Numbered from the stretch's first letter, positions 46,421 through 55,778 are shown. The stretch: DNA of 64,000 nucleotides from Sphingobacteriales bacterium (GCA_016719635.1 JADJYT010000002.1:186001-250000), one strand, 5' to 3'. Made by a program: numbers and translations. Notes: generated by a model from the letters alone, not told the origin.

Positions 46421-46432
46421 TGATAAATATCA
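46421..46432. promoter_or_regulatory. Palindromic site TGATAAATATCA (FNR/CRP-like), copy 3
   Basis: Third exact copy, within a perfect ATGAT-N4-ATCAT palindrome (46420-46433). It lies in the middle of the 201-nt divergent region between the activase and the epimerase gene. TGAT-N4-ATCA is the core of FNR-family sites, which fits control of an oxygen-sensitive enzyme. The regulator itself is not in this window. Confidence 0.55.
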
Positions 46433-46530
46433 TGTTTTCAACCATCTATTCTTCTTTTCTTTAAAGCTAAGAGTATGAATACCGTTACATCCGGGTTAAA
46501 CAAATTGATTAACACTAAATCAGCAATTTT

Positions 46531-47508
46531 ATGGGCAAAAGCATACTGGTTACCGGTGCTGAAGGATACCTGGGAAGATTAGTGGTACAAATGCTTGCAC
46601 AAACGGCTGATCAATATGATGCTATAATTGCTCATGACATAAAGAAACATCCAACCAGCACCCAATCAAACAACATCCATTATGTACAAGGAGATATCCG
46701 TGATTCCGGTATCAGCAATTGTATAGAGGAATATGCAGTAGATACCGTTATTCATTTAGCTTCCATTGTTACACCGGGTAAAAAAAGTAACCGTGAATTT
46801 GAATATTCGGTGGATGTTACGGGTACTGCCAATCTGTTGAAGGCATGTGTACAACATCACGTAAAGCAGTTTATCATTACCAGCAGCGGAGCTGCATACG
46901 GATATTACAGGGACAACCCAACGTGGTTAACGGAAACTGATGCCATCCGTGGCAATGAAGAGTTTGCCTATTCCTGCCACAAGAGATTAGTTGAAGAAAT
47001 GCTAGCTTCATACAGGGATAAATATCCAGAAATGCTCCAGTTAATATTAAGGCCGGGTACCATCCTTGGCGAACAGACAAACAATCAGATAACAGACCTG
47101 TTTAATAATAAGTATATCATAGGTATCAGAGGTGCAGAGATACCATTTGTATTCATTTGGGATCAGGATGTGGCAGCCATAATTATAAAAGGTGTCCGGG
47201 AAGAAAAATCCGGAATTTACAATTTAGCAGGTGATGGTTTCCTTACAATCGAACAAATAGCGAAAAAACTAGGAAAACCCCATATCAAGTTTCCGGCAAT
47301 ATTCCTAAAGGCGGCCTTTTTTCTGTTACATAGGCTTGGATGGAGTCAATACAGCCCGGGGCAGGTAAATTTCCTGAGATACCGACCTGTACTGAGCAAT
47401 CAAAAACTGAAAGAAGAATTCGGATACACACCTAAATATACAAGTGAAGAAGTATTTGACTTTTATCTTAAAACAAATTATTTACCCTCTAAAAAAAGAA
47501 AATTATGA
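46531..47508 (+). CDS. NAD-dependent epimerase/dehydratase
   Basis: 325 aa extended SDR. The nucleotide-binding motif is TGAEGYLGR (8-16), and the catalytic YSCHK follows ITSSGAAYGYY. The overall pattern matches sugar or hydroxyacyl epimerase/dehydratase proteins. It is the first gene of a four-gene operon divergent from the glycyl radical enzyme pair. Its stop overlaps the start of the ThDP enzyme gene by 4 nt (ATGA). The substrate is unknown, but the context suggests a step shared with the ThDP enzyme. Confidence 0.85.
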   Translation: MGKSILVTGAEGYLGRLVVQMLAQTADQYDAIIAHDIKKHPTSTQSNNIHYVQGDIRDSGISNCIEEYAVDTVIHLASIVTPGKKSNREFEYSVDVTGTANLLKACVQHHVKQFIITSSGAAYGYYRDNPTWLTETDAIRGNEEFAYSCHKRLVEEMLASYRDKYPEMLQLILRPGTILGEQTNNQITDLFNNKYIIGIRGAEIPFVFIWDQDVAAIIIKGVREEKSGIYNLAGDGFLTIEQIAKKLGKPHIKFPAIFLKAAFFLLHRLGWSQYSPGQVNFLRYRPVLSNQKLKEEFGYTPKYTSEEVFDFYLKTNYLPSKKRKL

Positions 47509-49253
47509 CTGGTGGAGAAGCAATCGTCCGCATGCTGAAGAATGAAGGCGTTACTACCGTCTTTGGCATCATCGACGGAACCTATTTTGGTTTATATTCA
47601 AAATTTAAGAAATACGGAATTGAATTCATCACACCCAGACATGAAACCAGTGCTGTGCATATGGCTGGTGCATATGCCAGGCTAACCGGTAAGTTGGGTG
47701 TCTGTATAGCCAGCAACGGTCCGGGGGTGGCAAATGCCCTTCCGGGTGTAGCTGTAGAAAATGCAGAAGGGAACAGGGTCTTATTAATAACCAGTTCCAG
47801 GCGTAATCCTATTATTTATCCGGACAGGGGCGGAAGTTATCAATGCTTCAATCAGGTAGGTGTCATTAAACAAATGTCAAAATACAGTGAATATGCAAGT
47901 ATCCCCGAACGCATTCCGGAAATCCTGAAACAGGCATTTCGCATGTGTTACAAAGGAAGGCCGGGTGTGGTACATGTGGATGTCCCAGAAAACTACATGA
48001 ATGGTAAAACGGATTTCGATGAAGCAGCCTTTCAGGAACCTGCCAGATACCGTAAAACGGAAGCGGCAACCGCCTCGAAAAGCCAGTTGGCGAGAGCAGC
48101 AAAAATGCTGGCTGCTGCAAAATCACCGGTTATCCATACCGGCAGCGGAATCATACATGCACTTGCGTTCGAAGAATTAGAAAAGGTAGCTGATTTACTG
48201 TATGCTCCGGTTACTACAAGCTGGGGTGCAAGAGGTGCATTGTGTGAAAACAACGAACTCTCCGTTCCCATGATCTATGTTGGACTGAATGATGAAATCA
48301 GAAGCAACGCAGACCTGATTCTTACACTGGGCTCCAGGCTGGGCGAAACCGACCGTTGGGGAATGGCACCTCATTGGGGGCATCCGGCGACCCAGAAGAT
48401 GATACAGGTGGATATTGATGAAGAATATCTGGGCCGAAACAAGCCGACTGATCTTGCAATATTGGCTGATGTAAAGGTATTTTTAAGTGAATTGTATGAT
48501 GAGTTGAGAATACAGGAAAATACCATTGATAAAGCTTCCAGAAAAAGAATATGGGAACCATTCTTGAAAATGAAAAAGAAGGAAAGAGAAACGCTGGACA
48601 AGCATTTAGCCGATTTGTCAGTACCCATGAACACCGCGCATGTGGCAGATATATGTAAGCAAGTTTTTGAGGAGGATGCAATTGCCGTATTTGATGGCGG
48701 CAACACCTCTGTATGGGGGCAATTTTATTATAAATGCACCAAACCGGGTTCCGGGATATCTACTCCGAAAATGGGGATGCTGGGGGCAGGTGTCGGACAG
48801 GCCATAGGTGCTGCGGTCGCTTTCCGCGACAAACAGGTTTACTGTATTATCGGAGACGGCGCTATGGGATTTCACCCACAGGAAATAGAAACTGCCATTC
48901 GAAATAATTGTAAGATTATTTACCTGGTAGTTTCAGACAGACAATGGGGAATGGTTAAAATGAATCAGCAATTTGCCCTTCGTCCGCTAAAAACACTGAT
49001 AAAAAAATCACTGGACGAAGATGAGACCATTAATGCCGATTTAGGTGAGATTGCATGGGACAAACTGGCCGAAAGTATGGGCGCATATGGAGAAAGGGTA
49101 GCTGACCCCCAAAAACTGAAAGATGCCATACTCCGCTGTCTCAATGCAGGAAGATGTGCTGTCATACATGTGGATGTGGACCCTGTAAAGCATATGTGGG
49201 CACCGTCCCTGATGCATTTTAAAAAAATGCACGAAGAGCCAAAGGGGAAATAA
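47505..49253 (+). CDS. Thiamine diphosphate-dependent enzyme (acetolactate synthase-like)
   Basis: 582 aa with all three ThDP-enzyme domains. The N-terminal PYR domain has the catalytic Glu in PRHETSAVHMAGAYAR. The middle domain (about 195-330) begins near ARAAKMLAAAKSPVIHTGSG. The C-terminal PP domain has GDGAMGFHPQEIETA, the metal/diphosphate motif, with its far end reading VVSD in place of the usual Asn pair. Acetolactate synthase, benzaldehyde lyase and 2-hydroxyacyl-CoA lyase share this plan, so it could make or break a C-C bond beside a carbonyl. No small regulatory subunit or other ilv gene is nearby, so branched-chain amino acid synthesis is unlikely. Confidence 0.85.
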   Translation: MTGGEAIVRMLKNEGVTTVFGIIDGTYFGLYSKFKKYGIEFITPRHETSAVHMAGAYARLTGKLGVCIASNGPGVANALPGVAVENAEGNRVLLITSSRRNPIIYPDRGGSYQCFNQVGVIKQMSKYSEYASIPERIPEILKQAFRMCYKGRPGVVHVDVPENYMNGKTDFDEAAFQEPARYRKTEAATASKSQLARAAKMLAAAKSPVIHTGSGIIHALAFEELEKVADLLYAPVTTSWGARGALCENNELSVPMIYVGLNDEIRSNADLILTLGSRLGETDRWGMAPHWGHPATQKMIQVDIDEEYLGRNKPTDLAILADVKVFLSELYDELRIQENTIDKASRKRIWEPFLKMKKKERETLDKHLADLSVPMNTAHVADICKQVFEEDAIAVFDGGNTSVWGQFYYKCTKPGSGISTPKMGMLGAGVGQAIGAAVAFRDKQVYCIIGDGAMGFHPQEIETAIRNNCKIIYLVVSDRQWGMVKMNQQFALRPLKTLIKKSLDEDETINADLGEIAWDKLAESMGAYGERVADPQKLKDAILRCLNAGRCAVIHVDVDPVKHMWAPSLMHFKKMHEEPKGK

Positions 49254-49304
49254 TTGATATAATGAAATTTTTCGAATAACCATTATCCATTTTTAATACT
49301 GATT

Positions 49305-50321
49305 ATGAATATCCAACTTCAAAAATGGCAGGCGCAGTGCAACTTCACACAATACAAAGGCCAGCAAAAGGGACATTATGAAAGCTACTTCCTCAGAGCG
49401 AACCATCCGGCAGAAAAAAAAGCGTTCTGGATCCGTTACACGATTTTCAGTCCGAAAGGGAAGCCTGAAGACGCACTGGCCGAACTTTGGGGTATCTGGT
49501 TTGATGGAGATACAGGCGAACATTTCGCTGTAAAGAGTGAGCAACCACTGTCTGCCGCCACTTATTCCGATAACAATTTCCAGGTAGCCTTCCCGGATGC
49601 AACACTCAACAATCGTTTTGCAGAGGGCCGAATAAAATCTGCAAAAGGGGAAATCAGCTGGAAGCTCGAATATGAATCCGAAGCGGCACCCATCTTCCTG
49701 TTTCCGTTATCCAGTTATGATGCACCGTTGCCAAAAGCCAAATCTTTAGTAAGTCTGCCTATGGCAAGATTCAACGGCACCTTTACCGTAAACGGTGAAG
49801 AAAAGGATATCAGCAACTGGACCGGCAGCCAGAACCACAACTGGGGCGAAAAACATACCGATTCTTATGCCTGGGGGCAGGTGGCGGGATTTGATAATGC
49901 TCCGGATTCATTTTTGGAAATCGGATCCGGAAAGCTGAAACTTTTCGGAACTGTTTTCACCCCCTTCTTAACTCCCATCGTAATGAGACATGAAGGCAAG
50001 GAATATGCTTTGAATAGTTGGGGAACGATTATAAAAGCAAAGGCAGAGCTGGACTATTACGAATGGCATTTTTCCAGTGAAAACAATGCCATAAAAATAG
50101 CCGGTGTAATAAAAGCTCAGGCAGAAGATTTTGTAGGACTGACCTATTACAATCCGCCCGGTGGAAACAAGTTCTGTCTGAATACAAAAATCGCATCCTG
50201 CGAAATCAACCTGATAGAGAAATCCCGTATCGGGCTGAGTTATCATTTAAATACTAATCATCGTGCAGCTTTTGAAATCCTGACGGATGACCCGAAACAC
50301 GGAATTACCATGCACATATAA
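49305..50321 (+). CDS. Lipocalin-like protein (AttH/CrtC/tocopherol cyclase-like)
   Basis: 338 aa, soluble, beta-rich, no signal peptide. The segment GSQNHNWGEKHTDSYAWGQVAG near residue 180 resembles the conserved HNWG ... AWGQ signature of the double-lipocalin group that includes carotenoid 1,2-hydratase and tocopherol cyclase. Such proteins bind or modify hydrophobic compounds. It is third in the operon, 51 nt after the ThDP enzyme gene, and the SDR gene follows 25 nt later. A lipid-like substrate for the pathway is a reasonable but unproven reading. Confidence 0.55.
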   Translation: MNIQLQKWQAQCNFTQYKGQQKGHYESYFLRANHPAEKKAFWIRYTIFSPKGKPEDALAELWGIWFDGDTGEHFAVKSEQPLSAATYSDNNFQVAFPDATLNNRFAEGRIKSAKGEISWKLEYESEAAPIFLFPLSSYDAPLPKAKSLVSLPMARFNGTFTVNGEEKDISNWTGSQNHNWGEKHTDSYAWGQVAGFDNAPDSFLEIGSGKLKLFGTVFTPFLTPIVMRHEGKEYALNSWGTIIKAKAELDYYEWHFSSENNAIKIAGVIKAQAEDFVGLTYYNPPGGNKFCLNTKIASCEINLIEKSRIGLSYHLNTNHRAAFEILTDDPKHGITMHI

Positions 50322-50346
50322 TTTTCATGAACCAAATACAAAGTCA

Positions 50347-51705
50347 ATGGAAGCAGTAAAAGATAAAATCGTTTTAATCACCGGAGCGGCAGGAGGAATC
50401 GGCTTATACCTATGCTCCTATTTTGCTGAGGCCGGAGCAAGGCTGATTCTAACGGATATTAATGAAAAATCTTTAAAGGAGGCACAGAAGCGACTCGCAA
50501 AATATCCTGTAGCAATCAATACGTATGCAGTGGACCAGCGTAACAAAGAAGAAGTGGAAAAGATGGCATCGGATGTTTTAAAAAAAATCGGAACGCCGGA
50601 TATCCTCATTAACAATGCCGGTATCGGCTTTCAGTCAGAATTGGCGGATACCACCTACGAGACCTGGCAAAAGTTAATGGACGTCAATTTTTGGGGTGCC
50701 CTGCATTTCATCTACGCCTTTCTGCCCTCGATGAAAGAAAAACAAAAGGGCCATATCGTCAATGTGGCAACAGGTCAGGTGTTTTACAGACTGCCCACCT
50801 GGGGTGCCTATACGGTTACCAAAACTGCCCTAGCTGCGTTTACGGATATCCTTCGTGCAGAGGTGGATAAAGAGCATATTAAAGTAACAACGGTCTATCC
50901 GTACATGGTGAATACCGGATTTTACAAAGATGTGCAGGGAGAAACACTGGCAAGCAAACTTTCGATGGTCCTGCTTCCATTGTATTCACAATCTCCCGAA
51001 ACGGTAGCAAAGATTATTTTTAACGCGATTTTACATGACAAACCGGTGGAAATGGTAAGCATGCTGAATCACATCGGCAAATTCATGCGGTTTGTTACGC
51101 CTTCGAATAATCTGATGGACAAGATTACATCCAGAAGTTTATCGAAAAAAGGATTGTCATCCGTTAATGATAATCCTGTCATCCATTCTATAAAATCAGC
51201 AACAGAATCCATTTCAAATGCATTCCAACAAATCACCCCACCTGTTGGGTTTAAGATAGATGAAATAATGTCCGGTGAACATGAGTTTCAATCCGGTTTT
51301 GGACCGGAAGGGAAGTTACCAATGGAATTTTGCGTAACATGGGGAGCTGCCAATTTATCGGAATGGCTGAACCCCGTTTCAGCCAAATTTATGACCAGTG
51401 AACTACATGGTACCGTTTCCATAGGAGGGTTATGTGAGCATGCCGTTTGTGACGGTTATTTGCAACTCCGATACTTAAAGGATCAAAAAATCAGGTATTT
51501 CTTTACTTTTGATGTTAATGGAAAATCGTATGAATACACCGGAGAGAAAAAACACATTTACCCCTGGAACCTGCCCTATTCCCATACCACTTGTTTCGGT
51601 GTATTGCGGGAAAAAGGAAATGAAGCAGTTATCTCAAAATCGGTCACTCACTTCCATCTGGACAGCATGCCGGAATTTATGAAAAGTTTGCAATTAACCA
51701 CTTGA
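50347..51705 (+). CDS. Short-chain dehydrogenase with long C-terminal extension
   Basis: 452 aa from ATG 50347; the open frame from 50287 would overlap the preceding gene. Residues 1-250 are a classical SDR with TGAAGGIG (10-17), NNAGIG and catalytic YTVTK (in GAYTVTKTALAAF). After a linker, residues about 300-450 form an extra beta-rich domain starting DEIMSGEHEF and including GLCEHAVCDGYLQLRYL. I cannot name that domain with confidence. It resembles tails attached to some sterol/lipid oxidoreductases. It is the last gene of the four-gene operon. Confidence 0.82.
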   Translation: MEAVKDKIVLITGAAGGIGLYLCSYFAEAGARLILTDINEKSLKEAQKRLAKYPVAINTYAVDQRNKEEVEKMASDVLKKIGTPDILINNAGIGFQSELADTTYETWQKLMDVNFWGALHFIYAFLPSMKEKQKGHIVNVATGQVFYRLPTWGAYTVTKTALAAFTDILRAEVDKEHIKVTTVYPYMVNTGFYKDVQGETLASKLSMVLLPLYSQSPETVAKIIFNAILHDKPVEMVSMLNHIGKFMRFVTPSNNLMDKITSRSLSKKGLSSVNDNPVIHSIKSATESISNAFQQITPPVGFKIDEIMSGEHEFQSGFGPEGKLPMEFCVTWGAANLSEWLNPVSAKFMTSELHGTVSIGGLCEHAVCDGYLQLRYLKDQKIRYFFTFDVNGKSYEYTGEKKHIYPWNLPYSHTTCFGVLREKGNEAVISKSVTHFHLDSMPEFMKSLQLTT

Positions 51706-51721
51706 CAATCCATTTATAATC

Positions 51722-54322
51722 TTATCTGTTCCTGAATACAATTTCGTCATTTATACAATCCGCAATAACGGTTTTGTCTTTCTGTATCTTATCCGCCAGT
51801 ATCATCTTAGATAGCTGATTGATAAGTTCTCTGTTTATCAATCGCTTCAGCGGACGTGCGCCGTACTGCGGATCATAGCCTTCTTTGGAAAAATAATCGA
51901 CCAACTCATCGGTATATTCCATTTCAATTTCCATTCCATGCAATTGGTTCTTCAGGTTGTTCAGCTGAATCTTTACAATCTCCCGTATATCTCCCTGCAG
52001 CAATGGTTTGAACATAATGACTTCATCAATCCTGTTGAAGAACTCCGGTCTCAATACGCGTTTCAACGCATCAAAAATCTGTACTTTGGATGTTTCCGTT
52101 GCAGCAAATATCTCATCTTCGGTTTTCACATTTTCAAAATTCTGCTGTATCAGGTGGGAGCCGATATTCGATGTCATGATGATGATGGTATTTTTAAAAT
52201 CCACCACTCGTCCTTTATTGTCTGTCAGGCGGCCGTCTTCCAGCACCTGCAGCAACACATTAAATACATCGGGATGCGCTTTTTCAATTTCATCCAGCAG
52301 CACCACGGAATACGGATGGTTGCGTACCGCTTCGGTCAGCTGTCCGCCTTCATCGTATCCCACATATCCCGGAGGCGAGCCTATCAGGCGGGAAACACTG
52401 TGTTTTTCCATGTATTCACTCATGTCGATGCGAACCATGGCTTTTTCATCGTCGAACAACAATTCCGCCAATGCTTTGGACAACTCTGTCTTACCGACAC
52501 CCGTAGTGCCGATGAAGAGGAAAGAGCCCAACGGCTTTTTCGGATCCTGCAAACCGGCACGGCTTCTGCGGATAGCATCGGATACCGCCACGATGGCTTC
52601 ATCCTGCCCAACCACTCTCCCATGAAGGTAATCTTCCAGGTTCAGTAATTTATCTTTTTCTGCCTGCAGCATTTTCGTCAGCGGAATACCTGTCCAGCGT
52701 GAAACAATCTCCGCGATATTTTCACCCGTCACTTCTTCTTTCATCAGACGTGAGCCGTCTTTATTTTCCTGCAGTTCACTCTCGTAATTTTGCAGATTCG
52801 CTTCCGCTTCCTTTATTTTTCCGTAACGGATTTCCGCTACTTTTCCGTAATCGCCGTTTCGCTCCGCCTGTTCCGCTTCCGTTTTATAATTTTCAATTTT
52901 TATCTTCTCATTTTGAATTCTGTCCACCACGGTTTTCTCGCTTTCCCATTTCGCTTTAAACGCATTCCGCTTCTCACTTAATTCTGCTATTTGCCTGGAT
53001 AGATCCTGCACTTTTACTTCATCATTTTCGCGTTTAATGGCTTCACGTTCAATTTCCAGCTGACGGATTTTACGTTCCAGCTCATCGAGTTCTTCAGGAA
53101 CAGAATCCATCTCCAGGCGCAGTTTTGCTGCTGCTTCGTCGATTAAGTCGATGGCTTTATCCGGTAAAAACCGATTGGTGATATAGCGGCTCGACAATTC
53201 AGCCGCAGCAATGATCGCTTCATCTTTAATGGTCACTTTATGGTGATTTTCGTAACGCTCCTTCAGTCCGCGTAAAATGGAAACGGTGTCTTCCACACTG
53301 GGTTCCTGCACCATCACTTTTTGGAATCGCCGTTCGAGTGCCTTGTCTTTTTCAAAATATTTTTGATATTCCGCTAAGGTGGTCGCACCGATGGCGCGCA
53401 ATTCTCCGCGGGCCAGAGCAGGTTTTAAAATATTGGCTGCATCCATAGCACCGTCGCCGCCGCCGCCGGCACCTACAAGCGTATGAATCTCATCGATGAA
53501 TAAGATGATCTGCCCGTCGCTGCTGATGACTTCCTTGATAACGGCTTTCAGACGTTCTTCAAATTCCCCTTTATACTTCGCGCCGGCAATCAAGGCTCCC
53601 ATATCCAGGGAGTAGATTGTTTTAGATTTCAGATTTTCGGGTATATCCCCGGAAATGATACGGAACGCGATGCCTTCTGCAATGGCTGTTTTACCGACTC
53701 CAGGCTCACCGACCAGAATCGGATTATTTTTTGTTCTGCGCGAAAGAATATGCAATACCCGGCGTATTTCTTCATCCCTGCCTATCACAGGATCCAGTTT
53801 ATTGTCCTGTGCCAGTTGGTTCAAATTCTTGGCGTATTTTTCCAAAGAATTATACGTAGTGTCTGCGCTTGGATTATTCACGGTTTGTCCTTTTCTGAGT
53901 TCTTTAATGGCTTGTTTTAAATTACTTTCCGTAATCTTGTTTTTCTTCAATAAATCTGCGGTAACATCATTGGAGCTTAACAACCCCAACAATAGATGCT
54001 CGATGGAGACATACACGTCATTGAATTCCTTTAAGTAAGAATTGGCTTTCAGCAAAGTTTGCGACAATGCCTGCGACGGATACTTCATACTGTCACCGGA
54101 TACTGTAGGTTGTTTCTGGAGAATTGCTTCCAGTTCAGATTTTATCTTATTGATATCCGCGTCTACTTTTTTCAGTAAAAACGGCGTGACATCCTGGTCA
54201 TTATCAAAAATACCTTTCAGTAAATGAAACGTATCGAGTGACGGATGTTTCAGATCGAAAGCGATTTGCTGGGCTTCGGCAATGGCTTCCTGAGATTTAA
54301 TGGTATAGTTGTTTGGATTCAT
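51722..54322 (-). CDS. clpB: ATP-dependent chaperone ClpB
   Basis: 866 aa, full length. It has an N-terminal Clp-N domain (1-145), then AAA-1 with GEPGVGKTAIAEG and Walker B ILFIDEIHTLVGAGG. The coiled-coil middle domain (about 400-520) is characteristic of ClpB. AAA-2 has GTTGVGKTELSKAL and a Walker B region, and the C-terminus has the pore/arginine-finger region GARPLKRLINREL. It disaggregates proteins with the DnaK system. A TACTTTTC element lies about 20 nt upstream (54343-54350, minus strand). No CIRCE-like site was seen. Confidence 0.97.
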   Translation of the reverse strand: MNPNNYTIKSQEAIAEAQQIAFDLKHPSLDTFHLLKGIFDNDQDVTPFLLKKVDADINKIKSELEAILQKQPTVSGDSMKYPSQALSQTLLKANSYLKEFNDVYVSIEHLLLGLLSSNDVTADLLKKNKITESNLKQAIKELRKGQTVNNPSADTTYNSLEKYAKNLNQLAQDNKLDPVIGRDEEIRRVLHILSRRTKNNPILVGEPGVGKTAIAEGIAFRIISGDIPENLKSKTIYSLDMGALIAGAKYKGEFEERLKAVIKEVISSDGQIILFIDEIHTLVGAGGGGDGAMDAANILKPALARGELRAIGATTLAEYQKYFEKDKALERRFQKVMVQEPSVEDTVSILRGLKERYENHHKVTIKDEAIIAAAELSSRYITNRFLPDKAIDLIDEAAAKLRLEMDSVPEELDELERKIRQLEIEREAIKRENDEVKVQDLSRQIAELSEKRNAFKAKWESEKTVVDRIQNEKIKIENYKTEAEQAERNGDYGKVAEIRYGKIKEAEANLQNYESELQENKDGSRLMKEEVTGENIAEIVSRWTGIPLTKMLQAEKDKLLNLEDYLHGRVVGQDEAIVAVSDAIRRSRAGLQDPKKPLGSFLFIGTTGVGKTELSKALAELLFDDEKAMVRIDMSEYMEKHSVSRLIGSPPGYVGYDEGGQLTEAVRNHPYSVVLLDEIEKAHPDVFNVLLQVLEDGRLTDNKGRVVDFKNTIIIMTSNIGSHLIQQNFENVKTEDEIFAATETSKVQIFDALKRVLRPEFFNRIDEVIMFKPLLQGDIREIVKIQLNNLKNQLHGMEIEMEYTDELVDYFSKEGYDPQYGARPLKRLINRELINQLSKMILADKIQKDKTVIADCINDEIVFRNR

Positions 54323-54490
54323 AGTATTGAATTCGTGCGTTTTTGAAAAGTATAGAATTCTTTATTTTAACTCTACAACATATCAATACTGACCAAACAA
54401 AAACTATGCAAGCATGAGTCCTGGAAGTATTACTTATAAAAACGGAAATATTGTCAGAAGAATTTATAAAAAACTGACAGAGTTTCTGAT

Positions 54491-54859
54491 TTACTTGTCT
54501 TCTATGATGAAACGTTCCACCATAGAACAAATAAACGTGAACCCTAAACTGAATACTAATGCTGTCAGCCAGCCGTTCGCAATACCAAATACATCAAATC
54601 CCGATAGAAAATAATCTGCAAGTTTGACCATGGCAGCACTGATTACGAGTGAAAACAATCCAAGCGTGAGACAGGAAATCGGAATGGTGAAAAAGCTGAC
54701 AATTGGTTTCAGAAACGTGTTCAGGATGGTAAGCACGAGTGCCACTTTTACAGCATCCATCGGTGTAGCGACAATTACTTTTAATCCAATTAACGGCAGT
54801 AAATATGATAGTCCGATAACGGCAGCTACCTTAATAAGGAATTTTACGATAAATTTCAT
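54491..54859 (-). CDS. Phage holin family 4-like membrane protein
   Basis: 122 aa with four hydrophobic helices (about 8-28, 33-52, 56-80, 90-112). NTFLKPIVSFFTIPISCLTLGLF is the conserved core of the Phage_holin_4_2 family. Despite the name, chromosomal members are ordinary small membrane proteins of unknown function, and no phage genes are nearby. A TATCTTTA element (54885-54892, minus strand) lies 25 nt upstream. Confidence 0.85.
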   Translation of the reverse strand: MKFIVKFLIKVAAVIGLSYLLPLIGLKVIVATPMDAVKVALVLTILNTFLKPIVSFFTIPISCLTLGLFSLVISAAMVKLADYFLSGFDVFGIANGWLTALVFSLGFTFICSMVERFIIEDK

Positions 54860-54912
54860 GAGTATTATTTTAATTCAAACCATTAAAGATAATCAAAAAT
54901 ACATACCGCTGC

Positions 54913-55704
54913 TTAAAAATGTTTCCTGACCAATTCCAGAATCTGAGCGGAAATATGCGGATTGCTGCCTATGATTTGTCTTCCATACAGCCAGTTATCC
55001 TTGCCATTAAAATCGGCTATCTTCCCTCCTGCTTCCTGCAAAATCAAGGCACCGGCTGCCACATCCCACGGCGAAAGACTGTATTCAAAAAATGCGTCGA
55101 AACGTCCGCACGCCGTAAAACACAAGTCAATGGCGGCTGAACCTAGGCGGCGGATACCTCGCGTTGTCGTCATCAGTTCCTGAAATACATTCAGGTAATT
55201 CTCCAGCAGTTCAAAATCGTAATAGGGAAAACCGGTAGCAATTAAGCTGTCGGCCAGTCTGTTCGTGTTAGAAACAACTATTTGCGTGCCGTTTAAGAAT
55301 GCACCCTGACCTTTAGCTGCATAAAACAATTCATTCCTGTTCAGTTCATAGACCACACCCACCACTACTTCATCCTGGTGTTTTAATCCTACGGAAATGC
55401 CGAATACCGGCACCTGATGTATAAAATTAGTAGTGCCGTCAAGCGGATCAATGATCCACTGCCATTCGCCCTGCTTTTGCTCGATGGTATTTTCTTCGGT
55501 CAGAAAAGTGGCTTCAGGAAGTATCCGCTTCAGTTCGGCAACCAGTATCTTTTCCGATTCCTTATCGACATACGTCACCAAGCTGTTCAGCGCTTTCGTT
55601 TCAATATCAATTTGATGGATTCTACCGATTTCATGCTGTATGAAAGCTGCAGCTTTTTTTACAGCCAGTATGGTTCGCTCCTGTATGTCTGTTAAGTTAT
55701 TCAT
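54913..55704 (-). CDS. Inositol monophosphatase family protein
   Basis: 263 aa. The metal-binding signatures are TYVDKESE (44-51), EE (70-71), IDPLDGTTNF (85-94) and SPWDVAAGALI near residue 212. This is the SuhB/IMPase fold, Mg2+-dependent hydrolysis of phosphate monoesters such as inositol 1-phosphate. In bacteria these proteins also act on other sugar or nucleotide phosphates, so the substrate is uncertain. Single gene. Confidence 0.92.
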   Translation of the reverse strand: MNNLTDIQERTILAVKKAAAFIQHEIGRIHQIDIETKALNSLVTYVDKESEKILVAELKRILPEATFLTEENTIEQKQGEWQWIIDPLDGTTNFIHQVPVFGISVGLKHQDEVVVGVVYELNRNELFYAAKGQGAFLNGTQIVVSNTNRLADSLIATGFPYYDFELLENYLNVFQELMTTTRGIRRLGSAAIDLCFTACGRFDAFFEYSLSPWDVAAGALILQEAGGKIADFNGKDNWLYGRQIIGSNPHISAQILELVRKHF

Positions 55705-55778
55705 CCTTTTTTATCTGAACTTGATTAATGGAATTTTTGTAAATAAATTGATTTGTATTTTGAATAAAATGCCCCTCC

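Noticed and set aside
46420..46433. Fur box
   Set aside because: The palindrome has a 4-bp spacer between TGAT and ATCA and lacks the repeated hexamers of Fur sites; the FNR/CRP pattern fits better.
46475..46582. Possible 35-codon upstream frame overlapping the epimerase start
   Set aside because: It is out of frame with the epimerase and has no promoter-distance or composition support; leader peptide function cannot be argued.
47505..49253. Biosynthetic acetolactate synthase (ilvB)
   Set aside because: No small subunit or other branched-chain amino acid genes are nearby, and the operon partners point elsewhere.
54491..54859. Prophage remnant suggested by the holin-like protein
   Set aside because: No other phage genes, attachment sites or composition shift surround it; this family is common on chromosomes.
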